DNA from: Onchidella celtica
Taxonomy: Eukaryota > Mollusca > Gastropoda > Systellommatophora > Onchidiidae
DNA length: 64,000 nucleotides
Reading direction: 5' to 3'
Assembly: GCA_963931925.1 (NCBI GenBank)
Contig: OZ007573.1
Location: 35,322,807-35,386,806 of the forward strand
Shown here: piece by piece, positions 40,375 to 54,300 of the stretch
How positions within the stretch are numbered: the first letter of the stretch is position 1
How the letters are laid out: each line of letters begins with the position of its first letter
Notes under the pieces: model-generated
Databases searched by the model: none
The model's input: the letters and a program-made list of their open reading frames with translations, nothing else
Told to the model about the DNA's origin: nothing
Made by a program: the position numbers and the translations under genes

Positions 40375-43300
40375 ATGCTTCAGCCAATTATGCACATACT
40401 GAATTCTCAAAGAATTGTCTTGGCGAGCAGTTCTCCACGCAGGAAAACAATCTTGGAGAATGTTGTAAGTTATGTTGTTAATCAATGTTGAAAAAGACCT
40501 AGCTCTAGATCTAGATGAGCAGCACATCAATATTATGTTTGTTTAATCAATTCCAACAGTAATTAATCACTGAGTAAAATATCAAGACCCATGATTGTTG
40601 CTATTTCAAATGATCTTTATATTGCGTTATGAAAAAGAATGTTGTTAAAGTACGTAGGCCTACGTCTTGTCCCCCCCAAATTTTTTTTTGCACTGGGGAT
40701 GCGTATTTTAAAGCCTCTTGTGACTCCAGAGCTGGAAAGCTCCTCCTGAAAAATTTCTAACAACAGACTTAATTGATTATAATTTTTTCAGATTTAATTC
40801 TTGTTTTCCTCCTTTTTTTTGGGGTTGAAAGAATAGGGGCCAGGGTTAGGGATTCAATAAGATTTAGGGTTGAAGATAAGGACGGGGTTTGGGATAGGTA
40901 TATGTACGCACCCCTAACACAAAACGCTTGGGGTGCATGAGTAAAAGTTACAACAGCGTATGAAAAACAGGATTCATTGAAAGTAGATGAGAAACGTTTT
41001 ACTTTTAGGCTTGATTCATAGGCAAGCAATACCAGATAATTCTCAGTTGAGTCAATACAGTCAGTTGATGGTCAGTGTTTCTCAGGAGTGCTCGGCTGCG
41101 CAGTGGCTGTATTGGTGTCACACACATCAAAATTTTGCACAAGTTTGAATGTCGTGCACTAACTTTTAGTTTTTTAACCCTCGTCCCATGTTGAGTGAAC
41201 GCGTTCACGTAACGTCCCATGCGGGGATAGCCAGCGACCAGTCAGCCGATCGTACACGTGTTGCCGATAACCTCGGCGGTCGGGTCAGTCGGGTCCTTTT
41301 GAACACGTGTATCGTGTTTACTTTAGGACGCAATGACAACAATAGTAGTGGATAAACCGTAAGTGACCCCTATGATATTTGGATAAAGTATTGTGATGAT
41401 AATAATGATATGCAGTATTGTTAAATGGAAAGCCCAAAATCAAGAATTTTCTGCAGTTACACGCCGTTTAACACACGTTTTATCATTTTCACAAGACCTC
41501 TGCGCTTTTTCTGTCCCTAAGTCAAGTCATTCAGGTGAACAAATTATTTTTTAAGCCAGGCGCTTAATTTACTAAACACATGTATCGTGGCATTGCCTTA
41601 TCCCTCCTCTACTATGTGAAGCTTCCACGTACTATGATGATATCTTTAGCGAGAGATTTGATTTCCAGGTCGCAGAGCACATACATGTACTGAAAAGTGG
41701 TTTTATCAAAGCAACACAATATCTCTCTAATTACCACACCAAATAAAGACAACGACCAACAACAAAGTCGGTCATATTGTCCCGGTTTTTTCCTGATGAA
41801 AAACCTACAGACAGACGCCTTTATGCAGCATGCCCTAATATTACATCGGAATTCATAATTAGAACGGTGTCTGTTATGACAACCAGCATCAAAGTAAAAG
41901 TTTCCCTAAGAATTTCCACAGTTCGAACATCAGACCGTGAGTACTATTACATGAGTATGACGAATCGTTAGTTACAAATAGTTGCATCGTAATAAACATA
42001 ATTTTACGATACCATTTTCATTTTGTTAGATATAGTAAGGATGACAGGATAGATAAACACGCGAAAATAGTGTGGAAAAAAAAAACGTGAAAAAAACGAA
42101 AGTCGCGGCAACGGAAGATACAAAACACGAGGAACAGCTCTGCCATACAATATATTGGCCTCCTGCTGGACCCGGTTTGCAGTAGGCTATTATAATGGCC
42201 TCCCCGCAGGACGAGCTCGGGTTAAATATTTGTTAAAAATATTTTTTTAAAATTTAGATCTAAATATTTTTGCCCAGAGCATCAAAAGTTCCACTCAGTG
42301 GTTTGGCAAAATTAGAGGGAACATTGTATGATTGTTGAGTGTATGGTTGACAGAATAAAGAATAGGGTTAGGGATAAGACTAGTCAAATGTTTAAGGTTA
42401 GGGATTAACGGGATGGTTCGGATGTATGAAACTCTTCCCAATGAGAATTTGGAATCCAGTTTAGCTCAATACATACATCTTGTGTGTTCATAATATTCTG
42501 TCGGTATTAGGTACCAGTTATTAATTTTGGACCTGATATGCCCTTTCATTACCTGAACACAAATTTGATTGCTTGCAGGGTCTGAAGTTTGAGGTAATAC
42601 CATCAACATTTGAGGAAAATTTAGAGAAGAAGAATGTGTTACCTTCAGATTATGTTGTTGAAACTGCAAAACATAAAACTTTAGAGGTTGCGGATAGACT
42701 TCGAACAGCAGGGGTGAGTAAACAGATTTTTATGAATGTTAAAAATTGATTAAATTCCATTGCTATTACAATACTCCTATGAAAGAAGGTGTGTTTCTTT
42801 TAAATTTCACCATCTTGCCAGTGATTTTATACAAGGATACTGGGAATCTCTTCAGACACCCACTTTTCGCTTTGAAATTAAATGCAGAACATGTCCTCCA
42901 ACAATGCCCCCTATACAGAGAACAGAGGGAAAACAGCTGGCCCCGAGGTGCGGCACTACACACCAAGCTATATGGGACAGCAGAGGAACTCAAGAGCACA
43001 GCATCCTTCATAAAGGCTACCGGCCTCCTGATATAAATAGTCTGACATGAAGAACGCAGAAGAAGAAGAAGAAGCTTTGAAATTATAATTTAAAGTGCTT
43101 AATAAAAATGTTTATTTGTCTGCTTAAGCTGTTAGTAAAATAGTTTTATGTCAAGAGTTAGACAAATTATTTTTAGAACATGAGAAAGATTTCATTGGTG
43201 AAAAGAGGAGGAAAGTGAAAACTTGATATTGTTATAACATGATGTATTCTTGACTTTCCACCGCAACAGATCTGTGTAAGGAGGCAAAGGCATCTAAAAC

Positions 43301-46011
43301 AAAAAATATAAGATGCATAATATATAATTTCATTTAACCTAGGTGTTACCCCGTAACGGACAGATTAATTCTGGAAAAACTATGACAGATTAATTCTGGA
43401 AGAACTATGATATGTGACTATTTTCTGCAGAGTGTACCTGACCTTATCATTGGTGCAGATACAGTGGTATCACAAGACCAAGAGATTATTGAAAAACCTC
43501 GTGACAAAGATGATGCTGCGAGGATATTAAGGGCGTGAGTGGTTCTATTTATCAGGTGTGAAATGTAATCCTATGTAAACAGTTTGATAGTACAACCATC
43601 ATCAGTGCAGTTACATGGTATCTGAAACGGTTGACTTTTTTCTTTTTGAAATGAGGGAATTGTTTTTTTCTTTTCTGTCTTTGATGGTAAAGCTTCGCAG
43701 GAATAATTTTAATAAATGTATGTATGCATTCTGTTTACATACATGGGCAGGAGCCATGTAGTTCCACAAATGCTTGTTTTTGAGCATTGAAGAATGATTA
43801 TAAATTTTCAGGCTTGATAGCTTTTGTCAGTTGGATTGTGGAGTATTCTATCATTAACTTCTGTTTGCTATAATATCATCACTTCACTGACATTGAGTCA
43901 GACATCAACATTTCACACTTGGCCATCCTCCATCACAGTGTCAGTAGAGAGTTGATATAGATCTATAAAGTCTCAAGGATTCTATTTTGTTAGCATGGCC
44001 TTTAAGCTAGAAGAGTACGTGGACAAGGATAGAAGTTTTGCTGGGCTGTTATTATACATTTTTTCAGACATTCATTTTTGGTGGCTGAATCTTGATAGCG
44101 GGTGAATTAACATTCCCAAAGCTTTTTACTATGGCTTGCCTGTCGCTTCCGTTTTGTTAGTAGAAAGTTGGTGTGGCTTTACAAATGTATATTAAAATGG
44201 TTTTAATGCAGTTACAGTGACTCAAATTTTCTTGCAAGTCAGTACATTTTTCACCAGTTACTGTAATAATTCTTATTTTGGCAAATTTGATAAGTTGATT
44301 TTTGTGACTCATATTGTAGAACCAGATGGGACTGAACGAATTGGAAAGGCACAGGCAGCTTTCACATCCTTAAGCAAGATTTGGAGAACCAAGGATATAT
44401 CTCTAAAAACAAAGCTGAGGATATTCAACTCGAACGTGAAGTCAGTCTTGTTGTATGGATGTGAGACTTGGAATGCGTCCCAGGCCTGCATAAAGAGAAT
44501 CCAAGTTTTCATCAACAGATGTTTGAGGAAGCTACTTAAGATCAGATGGACAGACAAGGTCAGCAATGAAATTGTATGGAAAAGAACAAGACAGAACCCA
44601 GTCAGAGAGGAAATTGGTAGGAGGCGATGGAGATGGATCGGCCACACTCTCAGGAGGCCAGGAAACAGCATCACGAAGAAGGTATTGGACTGGAATCCCC
44701 AGGGCAAGAGATCAAGAGGAAGGCCGCGCGGAACGTGGAGAAGAGCCAGAGAAAATGATGTGCAACGAAGCGGAAAGACTTGGAATAATGTAAAGAGGCT
44801 GGCCCATGATAGAGAGGGATGGAAGGTGTTTGTTGGTGGCCTATACCCTGATCCAGGGTGAGAAAGGCAATGATGATGATGATGAGATGGGACTGATGTA
44901 TTGTTTTACAAGACTTGAAACAACTTTTTTTGCTCATGATATGGATGATTGATAGAAAAGAAAGGCATTTGATGTGGAGATCTAATCTATTGGATGTTGA
45001 GTAGCCTAAAATCATTTTATGTATCTGTTTGCAGATTGAGTGGTAGATCTCACACAGTATACACTGGTGTTGTTTTATATGTCCCAGCAAGTTCAGGAGG
45101 TGAGAATGGTTTCCTTACAACAAAATGACAACCATAAGGTGGAGCTTAGTATGGAACTACAGATGACGGGAGAAACTTTCAATGTGGGAAACATGATAAT
45201 ATGTACATAAACTTATTTCTGAGAGTTACCATATATGCATAGTTAGCAGCTTCATTTGTTTGAAAATTTATCAAAGGGATCCATTCTTGTTCCTCCACAA
45301 TAAGTGGCGTGCAATGCTGTAGTGAGATCTTTTCTGTTATATTGCATCCGTCATTTTACTTTTCACTGAAATTTTTTTTATTATCAACCTTTTCTTCCAG
45401 TGCTAAAAACTGGCACCCCAGTGTTGGAGTCCAGTTATCGATACACAACATTTGTAGAAAGCTCAGATGTCTACATGCAAGAAATGAGCCTTGATATCAT
45501 AAAAGCATACATTGAGACAGGGGAGCCTCTGTAAGTTTTTATTTCAGTTTTAGCAGTAACTTATATTAGTCTCTCTGCACCATGCTCAGGTTCACTGTTA
45601 TGACACCATTATTGGTTTGTTTGTAGCTTGTACGCTGAATCTGGCCCAAATTCCATGGAAATTGTAGAACTACATGCATTTGTACTGTTTCTAAAACGGT
45701 GAAAATGAAATTGAAAAATCAGGTTTCTTTGTTTCAAGCAGTTTAATTCATTTTCTTTGTTGCATTTGTTTGTCTTTACTGTCCCCTCTGGTATAGTACC
45801 ATCAAATATATTATAATGCTATTTAATTCACCTAGAAGTAATATTGTTCATTTTTTATGTTTCTCATCCCAGAGATAAAGCCGGTGGATATGGAATTCAG
45901 GCAATAGGGGGAACATTGGTGGAAAAGATCAATGGTGACTTCTTCAATGTTATGGGATTTCCGCTGCCTCGGTTTGCAAAAGTACTTGCTACCATGTATC
46001 AGAGTCAGTGA
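40375..46011 (+). CDS. ASMTL: Maf-family nucleotide pyrophosphatase (dTTP/UTP type, ASMTL N-half)
   Basis: Six exons join in frame: 40375-40464, 42579-42713, 43431-43534, 45035-45099, 45401-45530 and 45873-46011, giving 220 aa. Exon 1 holds the Maf signature ([10 protein letters not shown], with S20-P21-R22-R23). Later exons hold FEVIPS, the GADTVV block with Asp85, EKP with Lys97, [12 protein letters not shown], and DKAGGYGIQ near residues 176-184; the last is typical of the dTTPase/UTPase branch of Maf. The family hydrolyses dTTP, UTP and some modified nucleotides to monophosphates and pyrophosphate. In vertebrates this domain is fused to an acetylserotonin methyltransferase-like half; here the frame stops at TGA 46009-46011, and no such half lies in the following 2.3 kb, so it is a stand-alone enzyme. 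The symbol is used for homology only. Intron 1 carries element A, introns 2 and 3 carry LINE fragments. Confidence 0.95.
41174..42225. mobile_element. TTAA-flanked piggyBac-like element, copy A (degraded)
   Basis: The copy starts at TTAACCCTCGTCCCATG and ends GCTCGGGTTAA. It aligns over its whole length with copies B (51858-52971) and C (60273-61403), but is more diverged and has indels: the short frame kept in B and C is broken here (41777-41971). It lies in intron 1 of the Maf gene. Confidence 0.9.
42360..42440. repeat. Fragment of the 6265-6447 MITE family
   Basis: GGGTTAGGGATAAGAC followed by GGATGTATGAAACTCTTCCCAA matches the interior and one end of the element before TRIM-NHL exon 2. 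The other end was not found. Confidence 0.4.
42855..43075 (+). mobile_element. LINE ORF2 C-terminal fragment with GAA tail
   Basis: The plus-strand frame ends in a LINE-type tail ([36 protein letters not shown]), stop near 43036, followed by a (GAA)n tail (43059-43074). It lies in intron 2 of the Maf gene. It lacks all catalytic parts and is inactive. Confidence 0.75.
43359..43408. repeat. 25 bp direct tandem duplication
   Basis: GACAGATTAATTCTGG plus nine bases is repeated immediately with one mismatch, 22 bp before the exon at 43431. Confidence 0.85.
44323..44890 (+). mobile_element. LINE ORF2 3'-end fragment
   Basis: The frame contains the standard LINE C-terminal sequence ([56 protein letters not shown]) and stops at 44860-44862, followed by a (GAT)n tail. 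The polymerase domain is missing, so it is a 5'-truncated dead copy. It lies in intron 3 of the Maf gene. Confidence 0.9.
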
Positions 46012-46066
46012 TGCTGCTGATGGATAATGCTACACAAATTTTCTTTTACATTTTATATAGGATATA

Positions 46067-46072
46067 AATAAA
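46067..46072 (+). terminator. Polyadenylation signal of the Maf gene
   Basis: AATAAA stands 56 bp after the stop codon and is followed by T-rich sequence (TTTTGTAGG, TTTTTTCTTTTC). It implies a short 3' UTR. Confidence 0.65.
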
Positions 46073-46089
46073 ATTTAATTTTGTAGGTT

Positions 46090-47652
46090 CCTGAATTTTT
46101 TCTTTTCTTTTTATGGTTGAGCAAGTGTGCAAAGTGGATATCAGATAGTTTCTTATGAATGGAACCATTTGTATGTAGAAAGGATGACAGAAAAATACAT
46201 TTACTTTTATGTACCATTCAGTTCTGGTTCATGGCAAACATGATGATGCTAATAGAAAAGATCTAACTCTTTGTTTTATTATAAAAAAAAGGAAATGTTC
46301 CGGGCAAGAACAATCAATCAAAATTTATGCTATGTCAAGAGAATGAGGAGTGTTCCGAGACTGACATAAATGTGGACAGTTATTTTGAATCCATTTATGG
46401 CCAGTCTACATTCAAGATCTCTGATCTGACTGTTTAAGTAATCTTGCCTCATACATGTACTCCACTCATTCTTCCACCATGAACCATCTTGACTGTTCTT
46501 GCTCACATCAAACATCATCACAAAGTTTCCAGTCCACAATCTACAACAGGTTGCAGTTGAGATGTGCCCAAAATAAAAAATTGAAAGATGGGTTTTGCAA
46601 AAATTTACATTGAAAACAACAACACAAAGAAAAACACCTGCAAGACATTCTGAATGAAAAATAAATCTAAATACATGTAAACAAAACATATGACACAATT
46701 TCATACATTCTATGAATTAACTTTTGATTCAAGGCAGGTCCCAACTACTCTCAAGATGAGCAAAAATGTGTAGGGAGAATAAGGTAGTGAAAATAAATGC
46801 ATTTATTATAATTTATATATATATTATATAATATGTGTTTCCTATATCAGTTTTTTGGTCACATGATGGGCATTCTATCTGCAAGTGTATACATGCGCAC
46901 TGTTCTCTCAAAGCTGTGAAGAGGTAAATGCATCTACATCCGTCATGAAACCTGATAACAAAATTTGTTTGAATTTACAGCCGATGGTACTAAAAGACAT
47001 CAGTCTGGAAAGACACCACCATGCCATGTTACACACATAATATACATGTCTTAATAATATGTTTTAAGCAATTGAACTTAAAAAAAATGAAAGTCAGACA
47101 AATTTTATTGAATATGGCTATTGCAATACCACTTCTTTTTAAAACACCTGACAGACACACTCTTTTGTGAGATGATAATTATGATAGGCAACATTAATTT
47201 TTGCCTTGCCAAATCTGACAACAGCAGCAGACTACCATCACGGCTTTGGACTACCATCATGTATGCTGTTGACCTTTGACCAAAAAAAAAATTGCTTATA
47301 GTTCATTTAGTATGAAATGCTTGGCTCGTTCCTGTTGCATACATTGTTCAGTTCACACATTTTACAAACTAGAGCTATATATATCCTTAAAGGCTGACTA
47401 TAACCTAAATCTTATCAATTCAAAACTTGTTCTTCGGTTCTTGAATGGGCAATGAGCAGAAATTAAGGAAAATGAATGCCCAAATGAAAAAAAAAAACGA
47501 AGAAGTAAACATAGCATCCACGACTAGAATTTTTCAGGTCGTCTGGTAATTGTTCAAGAACCTGCACACAAGTATCCAATGTTTAAAAACACATTGTATA
47601 ATAATTATGTTCACAGGTTTACAACAGAAACTGTTCTAGACTATTAAATTAT
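46090..47652. other. Intergenic region between Maf gene and CARNMT1
   Basis: No exon was recognised. A minus-strand frame of 124 codons at 46330-46704 has no recognisable domain and is not supported. Confidence 0.45.
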
Positions 47653-48062
47653 GGGGACAAGGTGGTCTAGAAGGTACCAGGTTCAAATTGCGGTCAGTGC
47701 AGGCATGTTGGAATTTTGGGATTTTTCACGTATTTTCCTGTCCCCGAACCTATGGCAGGTAGGATCGAACATCTAGTCCTATTGGAGAAGGACAACAAAT
47801 TTGGAGGGCCCGTGTGCACGTTTAAGATACTTTGACAGTTGGCAATTAAGCAGAACAGGCCGCTGCCAGGGCAAAATTAAATAAAAGTTATCCCTATCAC
47901 AACCCCCCCCCCCCCCCCCCCCCCCCAAATGCCGACAGGTGCTGCACTGTGGCGACGACGTGTCTGCTCCAGTTGTAACTGGGCTGCTATGACACTAAGG
48001 CAAAGTCCCAAATGGGATTAAAGAAGTATACAAAATACAAATACAAATACAAAACACAAATT
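47653..48062 (+). mobile_element. tRNA-derived SINE, longest copy
   Basis: The head has GGTGGTCTAGAAGG (A-box-like) and GGTTCAAATTG (B-box-like); the body contains a C run of about 26 (47903-47928); the tail ends in CAAATACAAATACAAA. It belongs with 23008-23350 and 24429-24768 (head and body) and 20430-20565 (tail). Confidence 0.75.
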
Positions 48063-48363
48063 GAATGTTAATTTCCTACTTAACTGATATCATTAGGCAT
48101 GTCAGTAGAAGACTGAATGTTATGGATTTTAGTCAGTAGGATTTGGAATTCAGAACTTGAATTTTCTTCATTTTTTGACTCTGCCTAAAAAGAGTTTTGC
48201 TTATTTAAGATTGATGATATAATATTCGCATTTTTACAAAAAATCTCAATATAAAATCATAATCGTCAATCTTTATTTTACGATTTTTTATTTTTTTGTT
48301 GAGAAGTTTTAATTGTCCGATTTTTTTGGGTGTAAATTCTTAGTTATGTCCCTTCGCTTCAAC

Positions 48364-51300
48364 ATGGCGGACGCAGGAGATCAACAAACTTTGCAAGAAA
48401 TGGAAGAAAGAGATGAACGCGAACACTTTGCACGTGTTATTAATTCTTTTAAGTATTATAAGTAAGTTTTTTACTAATTGTTGCATTTTATTAAATGAAC
48501 ATTCGTTTATCCAAACCTTTTAGTCAACTTTTACTTTAATGCAGCTTTATTCCACCGGTGAAATCTTCATTTCTTTCTCTCCTTTCTCTTTGTGAACAAG
48601 TTCTCTTAGCTTAGTCTTATTCCGGCGTCTTTCATTGCGATGTAAAACACACAAATAAACCTAATAGTAATACTCTCCTGAAGGCCCCACCCCCCCCCCA
48701 AAAAAAAAGGATTATCTTGACAGTTCCCTCAGTCAGTAAAGACTTGGTAGGACTGTGATAAGTGTGATTTGATTAATTTACATCATCAGATTCACTTTCA
48801 CTACTTTCAGTTTCGTCTTTGCATTTGGAGACTTCATCAAGTGAGGTTCGCAGCATTGTGTTACTATTCGACGAATGAATAAGATTTATCTGAACACCTC
48901 ACCTTTACATGAGCCTGTCTAGTGTCTTTTAATTGATGAAGACACTAAAAAATGTTTGGACGAATAATGGTAAACATGACCAGTGGAGCATAGGCCTACT
49001 CTGTTGGTTGGATGCTGGCTAGCATGGGCAAACTCATTTGTGATTGATTTGATAATTTGGGATAAAAAAAGTGTGGGTCCTTGTTTGTTTGTTACATCCT
49101 GCCGGTGGAAAATATGTAATAGTATTAATAGTAAGTTCTGGGTAATCCAGATTTATATGAAAATTGGTGCAGATTACGCAGAGAACACTGTTGTTACTGT
49201 TAATTTTTATTTAGGCCTATTTCTTTGTGACTTTTACTGAAAATTAGTAGACTAGGTCTGTGATATGTTTAGGTGATGGACAATGGGAGTCACCAGATTT
49301 TATAACATTGTCTAAAGACATACTTACTACTTACATTAATACTAAGTTAGCATTATATTTCTGAAATGACAGGTGCCATCAGTAGGCTTTGCTACACGTA
49401 AAAAGTTAAAATGGTGTAGCATTGATTGCAGGGATGGGCCTCATTTGGAAGTGCATTGACTATTTCTACTTCTTCGTTATTTCCAGTGTTACTCACTCTG
49501 TTACACTATATTTGAAATGCATTTACTCATTTTAGGATGCACAGCTTGAAGAGGTTACAGATGAGCAAAGTATCGTACCTTCAGCTGAGTGAGCAGCACA
49601 AGACTCGTATCATGGGGTTCATGGACAACCTAGAGACAATTCAAACCTGCATACTTCACAACTATGAAGTCATCAAACTAATTCTTCAAGATTGTCAATA
49701 TATGTTCCTGAACAAGGATGAGTGTATCACTGATGCTGTAAGTTATATGGCACTGCATTTAGACCACACTGGATATTATAATTTCTTTGTGGAAAATTTA
49801 TTTTCAGAACAGCTGCTATAATCCAAGACCCACTATACCAAGACGGTGCAATTCAAGCACTTCCGTCCGCTGGCCAGGAGTTTCTAAAAATAGTCCGGCA
49901 CGTACAATCGTAAACACAGGCATGCGGTTCGTCGTACTGGTATGTGTTAATCGAGGAGACCAGTGCTCCTTGTGAAGAATCAAAATTAACACTTTGCAAG
50001 GCTGTTTGCGGACTTGAAGTTTGTCTATTATAGTAAATTGGACTTCAGACATACACCTTTGCACTCCTCATACAGTCCCAATATTGTTGTATTGGACTAA
50101 TGCATGTGTGCTATGGAGATCATCAGTTGTGTGTTTGTGTTTGTGAAGAGGGAGGGGCTTAAAAGTCTAATTGCTAATTCAACTTTCGGTATACACGTAC
50201 TTTTGTTTGTTTGAGGAAGCCGTAAAACGTCATGGATCAAATACTGATAAACTTTCTCAAAGCTAAGGAATCCCATACGTACAATCAGTAATTATGTGAA
50301 CGAACTTTTCCACTTGATCATCCCGAATTTCTTTTAAAGGAAGTGTTTTGTTGTTGTTGTTGTTTGTTTGTTTGTTTCTTTCTTTCCTTTTTCCTTATTA
50401 ATCTTCAAGCAATAGAAATTCAATCAGAAATAGTGCCCCAAAACAGAAAATTTCAGGAAAGAAGGAAAACTGAAAAAGTTGCAACATGAGTAACACTTTT
50501 TGAACATTCATTATCATCAGAATACTGTGGCTGGATTTTGTTGAGTTTTTGTTGATTTTTTTAATCAACCATCTGGTCACTTTTCCTACTTCATTACCCT
50601 TTTTCTGCTACCCTGGTTATCTCTACACTTTTTCATCAATTAGAAGATGTAAATTTCCTCTCTGGTCTGATGTATGTGAGAACTTCATTCAAAGTTTGTG
50701 TTTTGTACCCATTTATTTGCTTTAAACATTTAAATAATGGCCCATCTGGTCTCTTTTCCTACTTCATTCCTCTTGTTCTGCTACCCTGGTTATCCCTACA
50801 CTTTTTCATAAGATTAGAAGATGTACCGGTACAGTTCCCCTTTGGTTTTATGTATGTAGGAACTCCATTCAAAATTTCCAGTTTATACTCATTTATTTGC
50901 TTTAATCATTAAATTAATTCTTTGAATAGATGCTCTATTGTACAGTTCTTGGTAGTCTATTAAGCTCATCTCATCCAATGGGACATGAAGAAAATATAAC
51001 TGTTTACTTCATGCCACCATTAAATCTTTGCTAACCGAGCCATGACTGGGCACACCATATGCGCTGGGTCAGTCTAGCAGACAACGCACACGGCGAAACT
51101 CTTCGCCTTTGTATTTAACGATCGATTGCACCGTCTTGGTATAGTGGGTCTTGGCTATAATATAATATTTTAATTGATCCTCATTGAAAAAGGGTGCTGT
51201 CTGGGTGAAAATGGGTTGAAAATGGGTCCTTCCATGGAATATAAATGAGTATGGAAAATGGGTGCATCCATAAGAAAGTTCCATATTTAGAACAGGCCAG

Positions 51301-54300
51301 TATTTTTGTTTCTCAGTCATGACATGTCAGTGGCAGTGATGTATGTTATGTGTACAACTGTGTTTGGAGTAATAGAAAAATGATAAAAAATTGAGACTGT
51401 GACATGCATTTCTTTTAATCATATGAGGACTTGATGAATGATTGATTAATAAGTGTGGGAAGAGAGAGATGGTGACGTATCATTTGCAAACCACTGGAGA
51501 TATGTGTCAGATAACTGGAAGATGTATAATGGCTTCGGAGAGAAGTGTGCAGTGGAACATATTTAATCTAAACATCAGTGTTTGGAAATTCTTGTACCCC
51601 TGACCTGCTGTCTTAGATTGGTGGTTCTCAAATTCAACAAAATGATGTGATGAGATTCCTGTGCAGAACTTTGAAAAAAAGAAATATGTGTACCATACCA
51701 AATACAGTACTTAGTAGAGACTGTTAATGCAGGTGGTTTGTATGATATGAGCAGGCGTACTTATGGTTGGTCAGCATTTATTTCATGTCAAGTTTCAACA
51801 TGTTATTTGAGAAGAATGAAAGAGAAAACCTTATTATATTTCTATAGCATGGCAAGCTTAACCCTCGTCCCGCGTTGAGTGAACTCGTCCACGTAACGCC
51901 CCGTGCGGGGATAGCCAGTGGCCAGTCAGTCGATCGTTCGCGTGTTGCCGATAACCTCGGCGGTCGGGTCAATTGGGTCCTTGTGAACACGTGTATCGTG
52001 TTTACTTCAGGACGCAATAACAATAATAGTGGTGGATAAATCGTAAGAGACCCCTATGATATTTCGATAAAGTACTTGTGATGATATGCAGTAGGTTTTA
52101 TTGTGAAATGGAAGAATTTTCTGCATTTACATGCCGTTTAATACACATTTTATCATTTTCCCAAGACCTCTGCGCTTTTTCTGTCCCTAAGTCAGGCCAT
52201 TCAGGTGAACAAATTATTGTTTAAGCCATTCGCTTAATTTATTAACCACATGTATCATGGCATTGCCTTCTCCCCCCTCTACTATGTAAAGCTTCCACGT
52301 ACTATGATGTTAGTTTTAGCGAGAGATTTGATTTCCAGTTCCAGGTCGTAGAGCACAGTCATACATATACTGAAAGCGGTTAACCAAAGGAACACAATAT
52401 CTCTCTAATTACCACATCAAATGAAGACAACGACTAACAACAAAGTTGGTCATTTTCTCCCAGTTTTCCCTGATGAGAAACCTACTGACAGATGCCCTTA
52501 TGCAGCATGCCCTAATATTACATCGGAATTCATAATTACAGACGTAGAACGGCGTCTCAAATACGCACATGGCCCCTTTCTTCTCATTTCACATGTAGAC
52601 GACAATCAGCATCAAAGTAAAAGTTTCCCCAAGATTTTCCCCAGTTCAAACTTCAGACCGTCAGTACTATTACACGAGTATGACGAATAGTTGCGAATAG
52701 TTGCATCGTAATAAGCGTAATCAGACGATACCATTTTGTTAGATATAGTAGGGGTGACAGGATAGATAAACACGTGAAAATAGTGTGCGAAAAAAAAACG
52801 TGAAAAAAAATGACAGCCTTGGCAACCGAATAAACAAAGCGCGAGGCGCATCGTTGCTATACAAAAATGTGGCCTCCCGCACGACCCGCGGTTAAGCGTG
52901 TCGGACAAAATAATGGCCTCCTGTGTCTCGCGTGTTGCCAATATAGTGGCCTCCCGCAGGACTAGGGTTAAGAACCGCTTAAAACCGCTCTGTCTGTAGG
53001 ATTTTGAACGAGTCAAGAAGCTGGATTGTGCCCCACCTACTGCTGAAGAAATGGATAAAGTGAGAACAACACTCAAGCAGATCATGAGAGATTGGAGTGA
53101 GGATGGCAGGGCAGAGAGGGAAGCCTGCTATCAGCCAGTCATGCACGCTGTACTCACCAGACTTGGGTATGAGTTTTTAAAAAAGTGGTTTAAATGTATC
53201 TTGGATATAGGGTGCGAGGAACCGGCCATTAGAGCTGTCCGGTGATATGGCTGGTGAGCTATTAGCTGGCAGTGATGCCCTTGTGTGGACTCCATCCTGT
53301 GCCATAGGAGATAGTCCTGAAGATCTTTGCCTGATACAACCATGGAAATTTCAAACTTTCTAACGGCCTAGGGCTACATATACACCGTAAATTAGGATTT
53401 TTCATGAAAAGCTTGGCTATATGAGTGATTACAGTTTAGAAAAATGAGAAATGATAATGTGCTTGTATTTTAGAAGACAGCCATTAGATGGCATCGTTCC
53501 TTCGCATGCAGGGTGACTCATAGTGACCTCAGTACTATGTTCATAGTCAGAGAGCAGTTTAAAAATAAATTTTTATTTTATTTTATTTGTTTTCTAATTT
53601 GTCATCTTCAGTTTTTGTTATTCTCTGCATCTTCATTATTTTCTTCTTAAGTTGTACTTCAGTGCTCTTGCCCCAGTAGTTGCAACTGCCTTTTGATTTC
53701 AGATAGTCAACTTGCCCTTCACGGATGCCTTTCATCTCCTCCTTTGCTTCCATTTCTTCTCCTTTAATCCTTATTAATTTCACTTCTCCACCTTCTCCTT
53801 TTGTCCGTTCCTTGATCTTTCCAGAGGCCATTTATTTGCTTGTCTTTATTTCAGACCAGATGAATCAATGAACCATTGGTATTGACATTCTTTGTGTTTG
53901 TTGAATGTTGTTTCTTTGTTATGTTTTTTTTTGGATTGTATGTGTGATTCTTAAATAAGTTCATCATAGTTTTTTTTCTGACAACTTAATAATAATTTTA
54001 AACACAGGAAAAAGACTGATAAAAAAAATAGAGATTGAAAATCTCCAAAACTCATCTTCTGGAATATGACATGCACTTGCTAGATCATTCTTGAACTGGT
54101 TTATTTATTTTTCAATTTGAGAAATACTGTTTGTCTCATGTTTTCAATTTATCTTGAACTTTAATACTGTTCTACTAAATTTGCACCCTGATGTTTCTGT
54201 TCCGATGATTTAAGTTTTTAAGTGGAGAAGGCAGTGACTCTCGTCTTTCCCTTTTTTATGTCCTACAATAGGCTTCAAAAGGCTTATCACAGTTTCTTAA

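Noticed and set aside
46330-46704. Minus-strand 124-codon frame
   Set aside because: No recognisable domain or exon borders; length is possible by chance in AT-rich DNA.
52421-52690. 89-codon frame as a host gene
   Set aside because: It lies inside a transposon and repeats in copy C; listed only as an element feature.
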